This document shows positions 1 to 8,822 of a DNA stretch of 64,000 bases, one piece after another. The stretch lies in contig CBDDIP010000001.1 in NCBI GenBank assembly GCA_965229005.1, forward strand, positions 1,116,001 to 1,180,000. The letters are read 5' to 3'. A model generated the notes under the pieces. The model was not told the DNA's origin and did not search any database. It saw only the letters and a program-made list of their open reading frames with translations. The position numbers and the translations under genes are program-made. Numbering within the stretch: the first letter of the stretch is position 1; each line of letters opens with the position of its first letter. The DNA is from CBDDIP01 sp965229005. GTDB taxonomy: Bacteria; Actinomycetota; Acidimicrobiia; Acidimicrobiales; Ilumatobacteraceae.

Positions 1-15
1 GCCACGGAGAAGTGC

Positions 16-36
16 GCGTCAGCTGGTTGCTGACGC
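16..36. terminator. perfect 8-bp stem hairpin, possible terminator
   Basis: GCGTCAGC and GCTGACGC pair perfectly around a 5-nt loop (TGGTT). It lies just beyond the stop of the leftward gene at 53-394, so it could end that transcript. There is no T-run after it on either strand, so a rho-independent terminator is only a guess. Confidence 0.35.
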
Positions 37-52
37 AGATGATCGAAATTGC

Positions 53-394
53 TCAGGCGGCAGCGACGCTGCGTTCCTTCGCGGCGGCGAAACCACTCTC
101 CACGTCCTCCATCGAACGCGCTGACCGACGACGGGCCATCACTGCGGCGGCGCCGGCGGCCACGACGACGGCCGCGATCACGAACGGTGTCTTGCTGCGC
201 TTGCGCTTGCGGCCGGGGATCGACGGCATCGAGATCGAGGGCATCGAGATCGACGGGAGATGGTCACCAATCTGATCGGCGAGGTGGGCAACCTGGTGTT
301 GCACGGTGCCAGGCAGATGGCGCAGGACGTCGGGGACGTCGATCGACAGGTGCTTGGGCGTGAGGTGCTTGACGGTGTCGGCGAGATCGTTCAT
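53..394 (-). CDS. small single-pass membrane protein, unknown function
   Basis: The 113-aa product has an N-terminal amphipathic region of about 60 residues with a doubled SISMP motif (LPSISMPSISMPSIPG), a basic stretch (GRKRKRSK), one hydrophobic segment rich in Val and Ala at about residues 69-86, and a short charged tail. The basic residues before the membrane segment suggest that the N-terminus stays in the cytoplasm. The ATG at 394 has a GGAG ribosome-binding site. A 56-codon gene lies 39 bp upstream in the same direction, so the two may be co-transcribed. I do not recognise the family. Confidence 0.65.
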   Translation of the reverse strand: MNDLADTVKHLTPKHLSIDVPDVLRHLPGTVQHQVAHLADQIGDHLPSISMPSISMPSIPGRKRKRSKTPFVIAAVVVAAGAAAVMARRRSARSMEDVESGFAAAKERSVAAA

Positions 395-433
395 CGGGCT
401 CCACGTACCCCGATCGGGCAGCGGCGAGACGCG

Positions 434-604
434 TCACCAGTCCGACGACCAGTCGGCGCGAGCGAGGTGCTCGCCGCGTCGGCGTTCCCGGCGAAGCGCT
501 CGTCGTTCATCGCGAGTCCGCCGTGTGCGCGTCGCGTCCGTGGCGCCGAGGCGACGACGCCGGTCGTGCGCCATCTGGATGAGGAGGTCGGGGCTGGTGG
601 TCAT
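434..604 (-). CDS. small arginine-rich protein
   Basis: A 56-aa protein beginning MTTSPDLLIQMAHDRRRR and rich in Arg and Asp. The ATG at 604 follows a good AAAGGA ribosome-binding site about 7 nt away, which supports a real gene despite its size. Short basic proteins with an N-terminal amphipathic helix like this are common next to sigma-factor genes in actinobacteria, but no function can be assigned. It is divergent from the ECF sigma gene, and the interval 605-763 must carry both promoters; it also holds a GGGGCC/GGCCCC hairpin at 625-639. Confidence 0.55.
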   Translation of the reverse strand: MTTSPDLLIQMAHDRRRRLGATDATRTRRTRDERRALRRERRRGEHLARADWSSDW

Positions 605-763
605 GGCAGGTCCTTTCGGTTCCGGGGGCCTGCGGCCCCACACGGACATCGTCCGCCGACCCGCTGACGCGCGACTGACGTGGCGATGACAGGGCTCCGA
701 TGCGCGAATGCAGCAGCAGCTTTCGCGACGATTCCGGTCCTCCCGTTCGTTGAGAGCTGCGTG

Positions 764-1306
764 ATGCCCGAGTCCGACACCGTCGATGAGGATCTTCGTG
801 ATCCCGACGCCTTCGCGAGGTTCTACCGAACGCACCTCGCCGCGGTGTACGGCTACCTGTTTCGGCTCGCCGGCGGCGATCGGGCTCTCGCCGAGGACCT
901 CACCCAAGACGCGTGGCTCCAACTCGCGCAGGCGGTTCGCGACGGGCGAGCCGCGTCCGCAGACGTGCGCTGGCTGATCACCGTCGGTCGCAACCGGTTC
1001 ATCGATCACGCCCGCCGGGAGAGCACGAGCCGCCGCAAGCTGATGCTCGTCGCATCGTCCGAACGCGGGAACCCAACACCCGACGAGCCTCCGAGTCGGG
1101 CGGAGGTCCTCGTCGGGCTGCAGCAGCTCGAGCCTCACCATCGCCTCGTGCTGATGATGCGCTACATCGACGGCGAGCCGGTCCCGGCGATCGCCGCTTC
1201 GATCGGCCGCTCGCTCAGCGCGACCAACTCGTTGCTGGCCCGAGCGCGGGCCGAGCTGCGAGGAATCAGCGAACGGCGACGCAACGGAGGTGACCGCGAT
1301 GAGTGA
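764..1306 (+). CDS. ECF-family RNA polymerase sigma factor
   Basis: The 180-aa product has both ECF domains. Region 2 spans about residues 15-80 (FYRTHLAAVYGYLFRLAGG, then AEDLTQDAW, the core-binding and -10-recognition helices). Region 4 spans about 120-175 (LEPHHRLVLMMRYIDG followed by the helix-turn-helix IAASIGRSLSATNSLLARAR). It directs RNA polymerase to a small regulon. The ATG at 764 is chosen because region 2 begins about 15 residues later; a GTG at 761 is equally possible. The next gene overlaps its 3' end by 8 bp and encodes a membrane protein, the usual arrangement of an ECF sigma factor with its anti-sigma factor. Autoregulation is likely but not shown. Confidence 0.9.
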   Translation: MPESDTVDEDLRDPDAFARFYRTHLAAVYGYLFRLAGGDRALAEDLTQDAWLQLAQAVRDGRAASADVRWLITVGRNRFIDHARRESTSRRKLMLVASSERGNPTPDEPPSRAEVLVGLQQLEPHHRLVLMMRYIDGEPVPAIAASIGRSLSATNSLLARARAELRGISERRRNGGDRDE

Positions 1307-2147
1307 ACCCAACCTGCTCGACACCGCGCCGCGAGCCGAGTTCGCCGACGCCTTGGAGGATCAGCTCCGTCGCGTGCTCAGCGGCGAGTCCCCTGCGGAG
1401 CAACCCAGCCGCGTTGCGGTCGCCGACCGATCGGCGGTGACCGTCCGCCCCCGCCGCCGTGTGGCCTCGGGACTCGCCGCTGCGGCCGCCGTTGCGGCGA
1501 TCGCCGTCACCGGCGTGATCATCAGCGGCCGACCCGATCGCAACCAGGGCCCGACCCCGGCGCCGACCACGACGTCGGTCTCCGTTCCCGTCACGAACCC
1601 CGACACGTCTCCCATCACGTCGCCGACGACGGACGCGATCACGACGACGTCGGTGCTGCTCCCCCACCAGCCACGCCTCGGAGCGAACGACGCAGGGACG
1701 TACGCCATCCGACCGTTCCTCGTCCCGTTCCAGCTCACGACCACCGGCGAGTGGATCCGCAGCATCAACGCACCGAACGGGCTGGCCCTCGGCCGTGGCA
1801 CGACCGTGAGCTTCGTCGTGTCGACCGGTGCGTTCCCGGGGACGTCGGCCGCCGAGGTCGTCGCCAACCTGTGCCCGGCCGGCACGCTCGAGGCTGCGGC
1901 GCCGGCGACCACGACGTTGCTCGGCGCGCCGGCGGATCAGGTCGACGCCGTCGGCATCGCACCATGCAGCGCCTCGTTCGGGACCGAAGCACGGACGATC
2001 GACAGCGGCAGCACCATCCGCGTCGTCGTGGCCACGATCGACGACGTCATCGTCGTCGTCATCGCCGGCGGACCAACCGCCGAGTGGAACGAGCTCGGAC
2101 CGGAGATCGCGGCGATGACCGCATCCATGCAGCGCATCGACACCTGA
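1299..2147 (+). CDS. membrane-anchored anti-sigma-like protein with lipoprotein-type ectodomain
   Basis: The 282-aa product has about 55 cytoplasmic residues, one membrane helix (about 56-77), a Thr/Pro-rich spacer and an outer domain from about 124 to the end. Position argues for an anti-sigma factor: it overlaps the ECF sigma gene and its N-terminal part faces the cytoplasm. That part lacks a recognisable zinc-binding anti-sigma motif, so the role is inferred. The outer domain is clearly homologous to the two lipoproteins downstream; all carry DAGTYAIRPFLVPF-like and FPGTSAAEV-like motifs. The ATG at 1299 is preferred over the GTG at 1290 because GGAGG sits 8 nt before it. Confidence 0.75.
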   Translation: MSEPNLLDTAPRAEFADALEDQLRRVLSGESPAEQPSRVAVADRSAVTVRPRRRVASGLAAAAAVAAIAVTGVIISGRPDRNQGPTPAPTTTSVSVPVTNPDTSPITSPTTDAITTTSVLLPHQPRLGANDAGTYAIRPFLVPFQLTTTGEWIRSINAPNGLALGRGTTVSFVVSTGAFPGTSAAEVVANLCPAGTLEAAAPATTTLLGAPADQVDAVGIAPCSASFGTEARTIDSGSTIRVVVATIDDVIVVVIAGGPTAEWNELGPEIAAMTASMQRIDT

Positions 2148-2205
2148 CCTCCCCCGCCCTCCTCCTCCCCGCCCAAACCTCACCCAACGACAGAACGGAC
2201 GACCC

Positions 2206-2904
2206 ATGTACCCCCTGCTTCCGCGCGCTCGCGCCACGATCCTCACCGCGATGCTCGCCGGCGCCGGGCTGCTCCTCGCGGCGTGCGGCAGCGATGCAGC
2301 CTCGACAGCGTCGGCGCCGGCCACCTCGACGTCCGGTCCGACGATCGAGACCGCGGCCGGCACGACACCGGCGACGGCACCCGCGACGGACGCCTCGACG
2401 ACGACATCGGTGGTCATTCCTCATCAGCCGCCGCACGGGCCGATCGATGCCGGCACCTGGGCCATCCGGCCGTTCCTCGTCCCGTTCGTGATCACCACCT
2501 CGGATCAGTGGATCCGCGGCCTGAACGAACCCCAGGTGCTGGGCCTCGGCCGCGGCACGAAGGTGAGCTTCCTCGTGACGGCCGGGGTGTTTCCCGGCAC
2601 GTCCGCAGCGGAGGTGCTCGGAACCCTCTGCCCGACCGGGACCCTCGCCCTCGCCACGCCGGCGGAGACCACGCTGCTCGGCTCGTCGGCCGACCAGGTC
2701 GATGCCGTCGGCATCGCCCCGTGCACCGTGGCGCTCGGCAACGACCAACGAACGATCGACGTCGGTGACACCGTCCGCGCCGTGGTCACCACGATCGACG
2801 ACGTGCGCATCGTCGTGCTGGCCGGCGGGCCGACCGCCGACTGGGGAGTGCTCGGCCCGGAGATCGAGGCCCTGACCGCGTCGATGCAGCGCTTCGAGAC
2901 CTGA
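2206..2904 (+). CDS. secreted lipoprotein, paralogue of the anti-sigma ectodomain
   Basis: The 232-aa product has a lipoprotein signal peptide ending LLLAACGS, with Cys27 as the lipidation site. A low-complexity Ala/Thr spacer follows, then one domain (about 74-232) closely related to the outer domain of the preceding membrane protein: DAGTWAIRPFLVPF, RGTKVSFLVTAGVFPGTSAAEVL and VDAVGIAPC are shared almost word for word across the two. It should be tethered to the outer face of the membrane. It lies 58 bp after the anti-sigma-like gene and is probably in the same operon. It might sense or compete for the same signal; no enzymatic motif is visible. Confidence 0.8.
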   Translation: MYPLLPRARATILTAMLAGAGLLLAACGSDAASTASAPATSTSGPTIETAAGTTPATAPATDASTTTSVVIPHQPPHGPIDAGTWAIRPFLVPFVITTSDQWIRGLNEPQVLGLGRGTKVSFLVTAGVFPGTSAAEVLGTLCPTGTLALATPAETTLLGSSADQVDAVGIAPCTVALGNDQRTIDVGDTVRAVVTTIDDVRIVVLAGGPTADWGVLGPEIEALTASMQRFET

Positions 2905-2948
2905 CCGACGTGCAACCACACGACCGCCCACACGACCGGAGCACCACC

Positions 2949-3662
2949 ATGACCACCTTCCCGACGACCGCCGCACGCGGCGCGACCATCCTCGTCGCGC
3001 TGTCGCTGCTCGCAGCCTGTGGCAGCGACAGCACCTCCACGACGCCCACCGTCACCGTCGCTGCGTCCTCCCCGGCCACGGAGCCCGCACCGACGGCCGA
3101 GCCCACCGATCCACCGACGACCACCGCCGCACCGACGACCACCGTCGAGCAAACGACGACGACGATCAGCGGGCCACCGCTCGTCACCGGCAACGTGCTC
3201 GCCCCCGGCACCTACCGGAGCCAGCGTTTCGCTCCGCTCTTCGACTTCACCACGACCGCCGAGTGGGAGATCTTCTCGAACAGCGGCAAGACGCTGACGC
3301 TGCAGCGCGATGACGGCCAGGTCGTCGCGTGGACCGTCGGGGTCCTGCCCGGGACGACCCCCGACGAGGTGCTCGCCGACGTGTGCCCAGGCGGCACGAT
3401 CGACCTCGGCCAGCCCACCTCGACGACCCTCCTCGGACTGCCCGCACGGCAGGTCACCGGCCTCGTCTCGGCCCAGTGCACCATCGACTACAGCGAGAGC
3501 AGCGGCCTGCTGATCTTCCCCGGTGAGACAGAGCGGGTCGTGGCCGTGGCCGTCGGCGATCAGATCCTCGTCGTCATCTCCACGTCCGGTGTCAGCGACG
3601 TCGCCACTCACACGGCGGAGGTCGACGCGATCCTTGCGTCCATGGCACCAGTGAGCGCCTGA
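2949..3662 (+). CDS. secreted lipoprotein, divergent third paralogue
   Basis: The 237-aa product has a lipobox LLAACGS (Cys24), a long Thr/Pro spacer (about 30-80), and a more diverged copy of the domain seen in the two preceding genes. The copy keeps the APGTYRSQRFAPLFDFTTT start, the VLPGTTPDEVLADVCPGGT middle and the closing IDAILASM segment. The ATG at 2949 follows CGGAG. It is 44 bp downstream of the previous lipoprotein gene and is likely the last gene of the sigma/anti-sigma operon. Function unknown. Confidence 0.78.
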   Translation: MTTFPTTAARGATILVALSLLAACGSDSTSTTPTVTVAASSPATEPAPTAEPTDPPTTTAAPTTTVEQTTTTISGPPLVTGNVLAPGTYRSQRFAPLFDFTTTAEWEIFSNSGKTLTLQRDDGQVVAWTVGVLPGTTPDEVLADVCPGGTIDLGQPTSTTLLGLPARQVTGLVSAQCTIDYSESSGLLIFPGETERVVAVAVGDQILVVISTSGVSDVATHTAEVDAILASMAPVSA

Positions 3663-3765
3663 GCCAAGCGGAGGGACGAAGGGGAGACGAACGCCACTGG
3701 CGCGACCCTGCGGAAGTGGGTACAACGGTCGCTGAACCCGTCGCCGAGGAGAACGGAGCGGAACC

Positions 3766-5100
3766 GTGACCAGCACCCACCACGCGGCCCGACACGTCAG
3801 CCGAGATCGTGTCGATCGCCGCGAGATCGACGAACGTCGCCCGACCGCCGCCGAATCGTTGCGGCCCGCGCTCGAAGCGCTGCTGGGCGGGGCAGCCCCT
3901 GTTCGGTTCGACCTGTGGGACGGCAGCCGAATCGGGCCCGACGACGGCGACGTCACGTTGCGCATCCATTCGGCCGATGCGCTCCGGCGATTGCTGTGGG
4001 CGCCGGGCGAGCTCGGCGTCGGCCGCGCCTACGTCGCCGGCGACATCGACATCGACGGCGATGCAGTGACGGGGATCACCGCGCTCCGTGACGTCGCGCC
4101 GAGCAACCTGCGGTTCGGCTTCCGCGTCGCGCCAGCGGTCCTGCGTTCTGCCCGTCGGCTCGGCGCGCTCGGTCGACCGTTGCCGCCGCCGAGCTCGGAG
4201 ATCCGTCAGCGAGGGCGGATCCACAGCAGGTCTCGTGATGCCCGGGCAGTCAGCCACCACTACGACGTCGGCAACGACTTCTACCGTCTCGTGCTCGGCC
4301 CGTCGATGACGTACTCATGCGCGCGATTCGTCGACACCGCGAACCTCGCCGATGCCCAGGCGGCCAAGCACGAGCTCGTCTGTCGCAAGCTCGGGCTCCA
4401 CGACGGACCAGGCAAGCGGCTGCTCGACGTCGGGTGCGGTTGGGGTTCGATGGCCATCCACGCGGCGACGCACCACGGCGCAACGGTCGTCGGGATCACG
4501 ATCAGCCAGGAGCAGGCCGCCGAGGCGAGGCGCCGCGTCATCGAGGCCGGCTTGAGCGATCGCATCGAGATCCGCCTGCAGGACTACCGCGATCTGCGCG
4601 ATGAGCAGTTCGATGCGATCTCATCGATCGGGATGTTCGAGCACGTCGGCTCCGAACGCATCGCCGAGTACTTCACCACGCTGCACGGGCTCCTCGGTGA
4701 CCACGGTCGCGTGTTGAACCACGCCATCTCCTCCGTCGGCGGATCGCGGATCGGCGCTCGCTCGTTCATCGGGCGGTACGTCTTCCCCGATGGCGAGCTG
4801 GTCGATGTCGGCGAGGTGGTGCTGGCGATGGAGCGCGCCGGCTTCGAGGTGCGAGACGTCGAGTCGTTGCGCGAGCACTACGCCGCGACCCTGCGAGCGT
4901 GGGTCGCCAACCTCGAGGATCGGTGGGAGGACGCGGTGCAGATGGTCGGCCTCGAGCGGGCGCGGGTCTGGCGGATGTACATGGCCGCATCGGCGGTCGG
5001 CTTCACCGACGGCGGCATCGGGTTGCACCAGGTGCTCGGCGTGCGACCCGACGCGTCCGGGGGCGCGGCGATGCCCACCACTCGAGCGGCATGGGGCTGA
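3766..5100 (+). CDS. cyclopropane-fatty-acyl-phospholipid synthase-family methyltransferase
   Basis: The 444-aa product belongs to the SAM-dependent Cfa/CmaA family, which transfers a methylene or methyl group to the double bond of phospholipid acyl chains at the membrane surface. An N-terminal domain (about 20-150) precedes the catalytic domain. Visible signatures are HYDVGNDFYRLVLGPSMTYS, the SAM motif LDVGCGWGSMAIHAA at about residue 222, the IGMFEHVG segment, and FIGRYVFPDGEL near the C-terminus. The start is a GTG preceded by GGAG. The gene converges on the small gene at 5104 with three bases between stop codons. A mycolic-type or alkyl-branching activity cannot be excluded, so no symbol is given. 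Confidence 0.88.
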   Translation: MTSTHHAARHVSRDRVDRREIDERRPTAAESLRPALEALLGGAAPVRFDLWDGSRIGPDDGDVTLRIHSADALRRLLWAPGELGVGRAYVAGDIDIDGDAVTGITALRDVAPSNLRFGFRVAPAVLRSARRLGALGRPLPPPSSEIRQRGRIHSRSRDARAVSHHYDVGNDFYRLVLGPSMTYSCARFVDTANLADAQAAKHELVCRKLGLHDGPGKRLLDVGCGWGSMAIHAATHHGATVVGITISQEQAAEARRRVIEAGLSDRIEIRLQDYRDLRDEQFDAISSIGMFEHVGSERIAEYFTTLHGLLGDHGRVLNHAISSVGGSRIGARSFIGRYVFPDGELVDVGEVVLAMERAGFEVRDVESLREHYAATLRAWVANLEDRWEDAVQMVGLERARVWRMYMAASAVGFTDGGIGLHQVLGVRPDASGGAAMPTTRAAWG

Positions 5101-5103
5101 GGA

Positions 5104-5391
5104 TCAGTCGTCGTCGCGGGCGAGGACGTCGGCACTGAACGCCAACGCCATCGCCACCGCGGCCGAACGTTCGATCACCGCTTCGAAGTAGCCGGCTGCA
5201 GCGACGCCGGGCAACGGCGGATCGCCGAGCGAACGCAGCAGCGCGCTGACGTCGTTGCTCACCGCGATCGGCTCCAGGTCGGGCATCGGGCCGTTCGTGC
5301 GCCAGAAGTCGCTGCCGTTGCGCTTGTTCTGCGGACGGCGTTGCTGCTGTTGCTGCTGGGCGTTTCGGCGGCGCGGTCGTTGCTGGTTCAT
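5104..5391 (-). CDS. small Gln/Arg-rich protein coupled to SNF2 helicase
   Basis: The 95-aa product begins with a Gln/Arg/Asn-rich basic segment (RRRNAQQQQQQRRPQNKRNG), likely disordered and nucleic-acid-binding. A conserved-looking acidic and hydrophobic C-terminal part follows (PDLEPIAVSNDVSALLRSLG...). Its ATG overlaps the TGA of the helicase gene (ATGA), so translation is almost certainly coupled. This coupling suggests that it is an accessory subunit of the SNF2 protein. I do not recognise the family. Confidence 0.75.
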   Translation of the reverse strand: MNQQRPRRRNAQQQQQQRRPQNKRNGSDFWRTNGPMPDLEPIAVSNDVSALLRSLGDPPLPGVAAAGYFEAVIERSAAVAMALAFSADVLARDDD

Positions 5392-8300
5392 CGCACGGGC
5401 TCCATCGCATCGGTGGTCTCGTCTTCGAGCAGCTCGTCGGGGCGCAGGCCGAGGGCGAGCTGCAGCTGATCGCTGCTGAGGTCGGCGATCGAGCTCGACT
5501 TCGGCAGCACCAGGTTGGCGATGTGGCGCTTGCCGTTGACGACCTCCTCGACGCGCTCGTCGACGGTGCCCGGGCACACGAGCCGGTGGGAGATGACCGT
5601 GCGACCCTGGCCGATGCGCCACGCGCGGTCGCGCGCTTGGTCCTCCACCGCCGGGTTCCACCAGCGGTCGTAGAGCACGACGTGGTTGGCGGCAACCAGG
5701 TTGAGCCCGGTGCCACCGGCCTTCAACGAGAGCACCATCGCGCCCGGCCCGGTGCCGGACTGGAAGTCGGCCACCATCCGGTCGCGAACACCGCGGGCGA
5801 GGCTGCCGTCGTAGCAGGTGATCGGCAGACCGGTGACCTCGGTGAGGTGGTCGGCGAGGCGACGGCCCCACGAGGCGAAGTGGGTGAAGATCAGGATCCG
5901 CTCGCCTGCGGCGAACACCGAGGCGACGATCTCCTCGAGGCGGGCGAGCTTGCCGGATCGACCGGCCAACGGCAGGCCGTCGTCGCGATACGCGGCCGGG
6001 TGGTTGCAGATCTGCTTCAAGGCAGTGATCGCGCTGAGCACCGCACCCTGCTTCTTCTCGCCGCCTGACTCGGTCTCGGCGATGTCGACGATCAGCTGAT
6101 CGAGCACTGCTTGGTACAGACCGATCTGCTCGGGGGTCATCGTGCAGTGGTCGAGCTCGTCGATCTTGTCGGGCAGCTCGGCCGCCACCTCGGGCTCGCT
6201 CTTCGTGCGACGGAACAGCAGGATGCCGTTGAGGGCGCGCATCGCTTCCTCGCCGTCGCCGCTCATGCGCGAGATGAACGTCGGCCGCGACCCGACGAGG
6301 CCGGGGTTGGTGAAGTCGAGGATCGCCCACAGATCGCCGAGCCCGTTTTCGATCGGCGTCCCCGTGAGGGCCAGGCGAGAGGTCGCCGGGATCCGGCGCA
6401 GCTGCTGCGCGGTGTCGCTGGCCGGGTTCTTGATCGCCTGCGCCTCGTCGAGCACGATCCGGCTCCAGGTGCGCGCGGCGAGGTCCTCGATGTCGCGCAC
6501 CGCAGTGGCGTACGTCGTGATGACCAGATCCGCAGCCGCGATCTCGGAACGCAGCTCGTCGTCCTCGGCGCGCGACGCGCCGTGGTGGACGACGACGCGC
6601 AACCCCGGAGCGAAGCGTGCTGCTTCCGCAGCCCAGTTGCCGACGACGGCGGCCGGAGCGATGACGAGCGTCTTGTCCGACTCGTCTGCCGCGGCGCGGG
6701 CGAGGTGGGCCAGCACGGTGGGCGTCTTGCCGAGACCCATGTCCAGCGCGAGGCAGCCACCGAGCTCGGCCGCTTCGAGGAAGCCGATCCAGGCGAGTGC
6801 CTCGGCCTGGTAGGTGCGCAGCTCGCCGGCGAAGCCGTCGGGCTTGGCGGTCGGGTCGATGATCGCCTGGCTGGCCTTCTGCAGGATGTCGTTGGCCCAG
6901 CTGTTGCCCTCGACGACCACGCCGCCGGACAACCCGGCACCATCCGCGCCGATGCTGTGCCGGAGGATCTCCGCGCCGGTGAGCTTGGTGATCGATTCGC
7001 GTTCGGCCAGCGCCTGAGCGGCAGCCTCGAGGTCGGCATGATCGACCGCCACCCAGCCGCCACGTGATTGGACCAACGGGCGGGCCTGCTTGGCCAGCGC
7101 CTTGATCTCTGCCGCCGACAGCTCGACGTCGTCGAACAGCACCGACCAGGCCACGTTGCTCAGCTGGTGTGCGCCGACCACCGAGCCCTCGGGCGTCTCG
7201 GCGAACAGGCGCAGCGACGGCTTGGCCGACTTGCGCGACAGCTTGGGCACACGCACGTCGAACCCTGCTGCGGACAGCACCGGCCCGGTCTTGGTCATGA
7301 ACTCCCATGCCTCGTCCTGGCTGAGCACGACCTGTCCGCGGCGTTGCGCGCTGGCCCTGCCGAGCGCGGCGAACAGGCGACTGAGCCGAGCCCACTCCAA
7401 CGCAACGGCGCGGGCGCCGCCGTCGGCGCGCAGCGCCGCGTCGATCGCCGTGAGCCCGCCGGACGTGCCGCGGATGTGCACGTTGACGAGCCACACACCA
7501 CCGGGCGTCGGTGCGTCGAGTTGCACGACGAGGCGCGGTCGGCGCGGGTCGGTGACCGTGCGCGACCACTGGTCGAGGCGCTTCGACACGTCCATCGCCA
7601 GACCGGGCGCTGCGACGAACGGGCTGCCGTCCATGCGGGCGATGATCGAGTCGCGCAGGTCGGTCGGCGAGTTCGCCGCAGGCGGCGCTGCCGGGGTCTC
7701 CATCCGCTCGGTGCTCTCGACGACGATCGCCTCGACGACGGCAGCGAGCATCGAGCTCACCGTCGCCCGACCGTCGCCGCCGCCGAGGGCGACCACAGCG
7801 CCGGGCATCGAACGGGCGAGCACGTCGACGTCCGCTGAGTCCGTGAACGCCGGCACCCAACGGACGTGGGCGTCGGCCAGGCGACTGGTGTCCTTCTTGC
7901 TGACGCGCAGCGTCGGCAACATCGAGCCGCGGGCCGCCAGGCGCACGCCTTCCAGGGCGACCCTGCCCACCCAGGACACGCTCGCTCCGACCGCCGGGTT
8001 GTCGCCGGCGGCATCGCGGCCGACGGCCACCAGCCAGCCGAGCGCGCTGCGCATCGGGATCGCCAGCGCATCGGCGCGGCCACCGCCGGGCAACGGCACG
8101 GCACGGTGCACGTCCCACCCGTTGGCCGGCGCGCCCACGGCCTCCAGCCGGCTGGCCAGCTCCTCGTTCGACTCGGCCTCGGTGCCGCGACCGGCTGCCC
8201 ACACGACGATGCGCCCGTTGGACCACGTCGCCTGGAGCTGCACGACACCGGGCTCGAGATCTTCGACCTGGGTGGCCAGCAGGTCGTCGGGGTCGAACGC

Positions 8301-8570
8301 CGGAGCAGCGACCACTGCGACGGGACGGAAGTGGGCCTCGATCGAGCGCAGGCCCGCCAGCGTCTCGTTGAAGTCGGCCAGCACCTGGTCGCGCTCGTCG
8401 CCCGGCAGGTTGCGGACGGAGGCGATGTCCTCCTCGGTGTCGACCAGCAGCCGATCGAGCACGACCAGGGTCGCGCCCGGGTGCTCATCGAGCAATGCGA
8501 TCGAGGCGTCGTTGCCGCGGCCGTCGACGATCGCCCAGATCGTCGATTCGAGTTGTCGTGCGTCGGGCAT
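5388..8570 (-). CDS. SNF2/HepA-family DEAD-box ATPase
   Basis: The 1060-aa product is a bacterial SNF2-type double-stranded-DNA translocase. About 560 N-terminal residues are of unassigned function; the last 470 hold the RecA-like pair. Visible motifs are I (LALDMGLGKTPTVLAHLA, about residue 605), II (DEAQAIKN, about 705), III (LALTGTPIENGLGDLWAIL), V (LSLKAGGTGLNLVAANHVVL) and VI (DRAWRIGQGRTVISHRLV, about 980). Such proteins remodel protein-DNA or stalled transcription complexes. The ATG at 8570 follows GGGGAAG. It is translationally coupled to the small Gln-rich gene downstream. No nuclease domain or restriction partner is present, so a phage-defence role is not indicated by the neighbourhood. 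Confidence 0.93.
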   Translation of the reverse strand: MPDARQLESTIWAIVDGRGNDASIALLDEHPGATLVVLDRLLVDTEEDIASVRNLPGDERDQVLADFNETLAGLRSIEAHFRPVAVVAAPAFDPDDLLATQVEDLEPGVVQLQATWSNGRIVVWAAGRGTEAESNEELASRLEAVGAPANGWDVHRAVPLPGGGRADALAIPMRSALGWLVAVGRDAAGDNPAVGASVSWVGRVALEGVRLAARGSMLPTLRVSKKDTSRLADAHVRWVPAFTDSADVDVLARSMPGAVVALGGGDGRATVSSMLAAVVEAIVVESTERMETPAAPPAANSPTDLRDSIIARMDGSPFVAAPGLAMDVSKRLDQWSRTVTDPRRPRLVVQLDAPTPGGVWLVNVHIRGTSGGLTAIDAALRADGGARAVALEWARLSRLFAALGRASAQRRGQVVLSQDEAWEFMTKTGPVLSAAGFDVRVPKLSRKSAKPSLRLFAETPEGSVVGAHQLSNVAWSVLFDDVELSAAEIKALAKQARPLVQSRGGWVAVDHADLEAAAQALAERESITKLTGAEILRHSIGADGAGLSGGVVVEGNSWANDILQKASQAIIDPTAKPDGFAGELRTYQAEALAWIGFLEAAELGGCLALDMGLGKTPTVLAHLARAAADESDKTLVIAPAAVVGNWAAEAARFAPGLRVVVHHGASRAEDDELRSEIAAADLVITTYATAVRDIEDLAARTWSRIVLDEAQAIKNPASDTAQQLRRIPATSRLALTGTPIENGLGDLWAILDFTNPGLVGSRPTFISRMSGDGEEAMRALNGILLFRRTKSEPEVAAELPDKIDELDHCTMTPEQIGLYQAVLDQLIVDIAETESGGEKKQGAVLSAITALKQICNHPAAYRDDGLPLAGRSGKLARLEEIVASVFAAGERILIFTHFASWGRRLADHLTEVTGLPITCYDGSLARGVRDRMVADFQSGTGPGAMVLSLKAGGTGLNLVAANHVVLYDRWWNPAVEDQARDRAWRIGQGRTVISHRLVCPGTVDERVEEVVNGKRHIANLVLPKSSSIADLSSDQLQLALGLRPDELLEDETTDAMEPVR

Positions 8571-8822
8571 TCACTTCCCCGGTCGGAGTCGCATCGGTGT
8601 GAGGGCGGCGGCCGTTTCGGCACACGTCGGCCGCCTCGTGCGTGGATCCCCAACACCCGTTGGGGACCGTCCGCGAACTTCCTGCTGTCCCGTGCCCCAT
8701 GAACCACACGGTGGCGGCCGGCGTTCGACGAGGTGTCGACGGCGGCTCGATCAGCAGATCGATTCGGGCCTGTGCCGTCAGGCCCGTGGGCAACCTTATC
8801 GACCAAACGCGCCGCAGCGTGG
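8571..8822. other. intergenic region with two hairpins
   Basis: These 252 bp separate the helicase and the glycosidase-like gene, both leftward. No convincing gene is present. A perfect 8-bp hairpin (TCCCCAAC / GTTGGGGA, loop ACCC) lies at 8647-8666, upstream of the helicase, and could be a leader structure. A second hairpin at 8766-8785 is listed separately. The helicase promoter is expected here; I could not place convincing -35 and -10 boxes. Confidence 0.4.
8766..8785 (-). terminator. hairpin after the glycosidase-like gene
   Basis: GGGCCTG and CAGGCCC form a perfect 7-bp G/C stem around a 6-nt loop, about 40 bp beyond the stop codon of the leftward gene at 8823-9722. No T-run follows, so it is only terminator-like. 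Confidence 0.4.

Noticed and set aside
5098..5106. Identical TGAGGATCA between two convergent gene pairs (also at 13324-13332)
   Set aside because: Two copies of a 9-bp arrangement fixed largely by the two stop codons are easily explained by chance.
5104..8226. A 1040-codon minus-strand frame overlapping the SNF2 helicase
   Set aside because: Only its last 95 codons look like protein and have their own start; the rest is a frame shadow of the helicase.
5388..8570. SNF2 helicase as part of a phage-defence island (DISARM/BREX/Zorya-like)
   Set aside because: No methyltransferase, nuclease, PglX, Mot-like or other defence partners nearby; only a small coupled protein.
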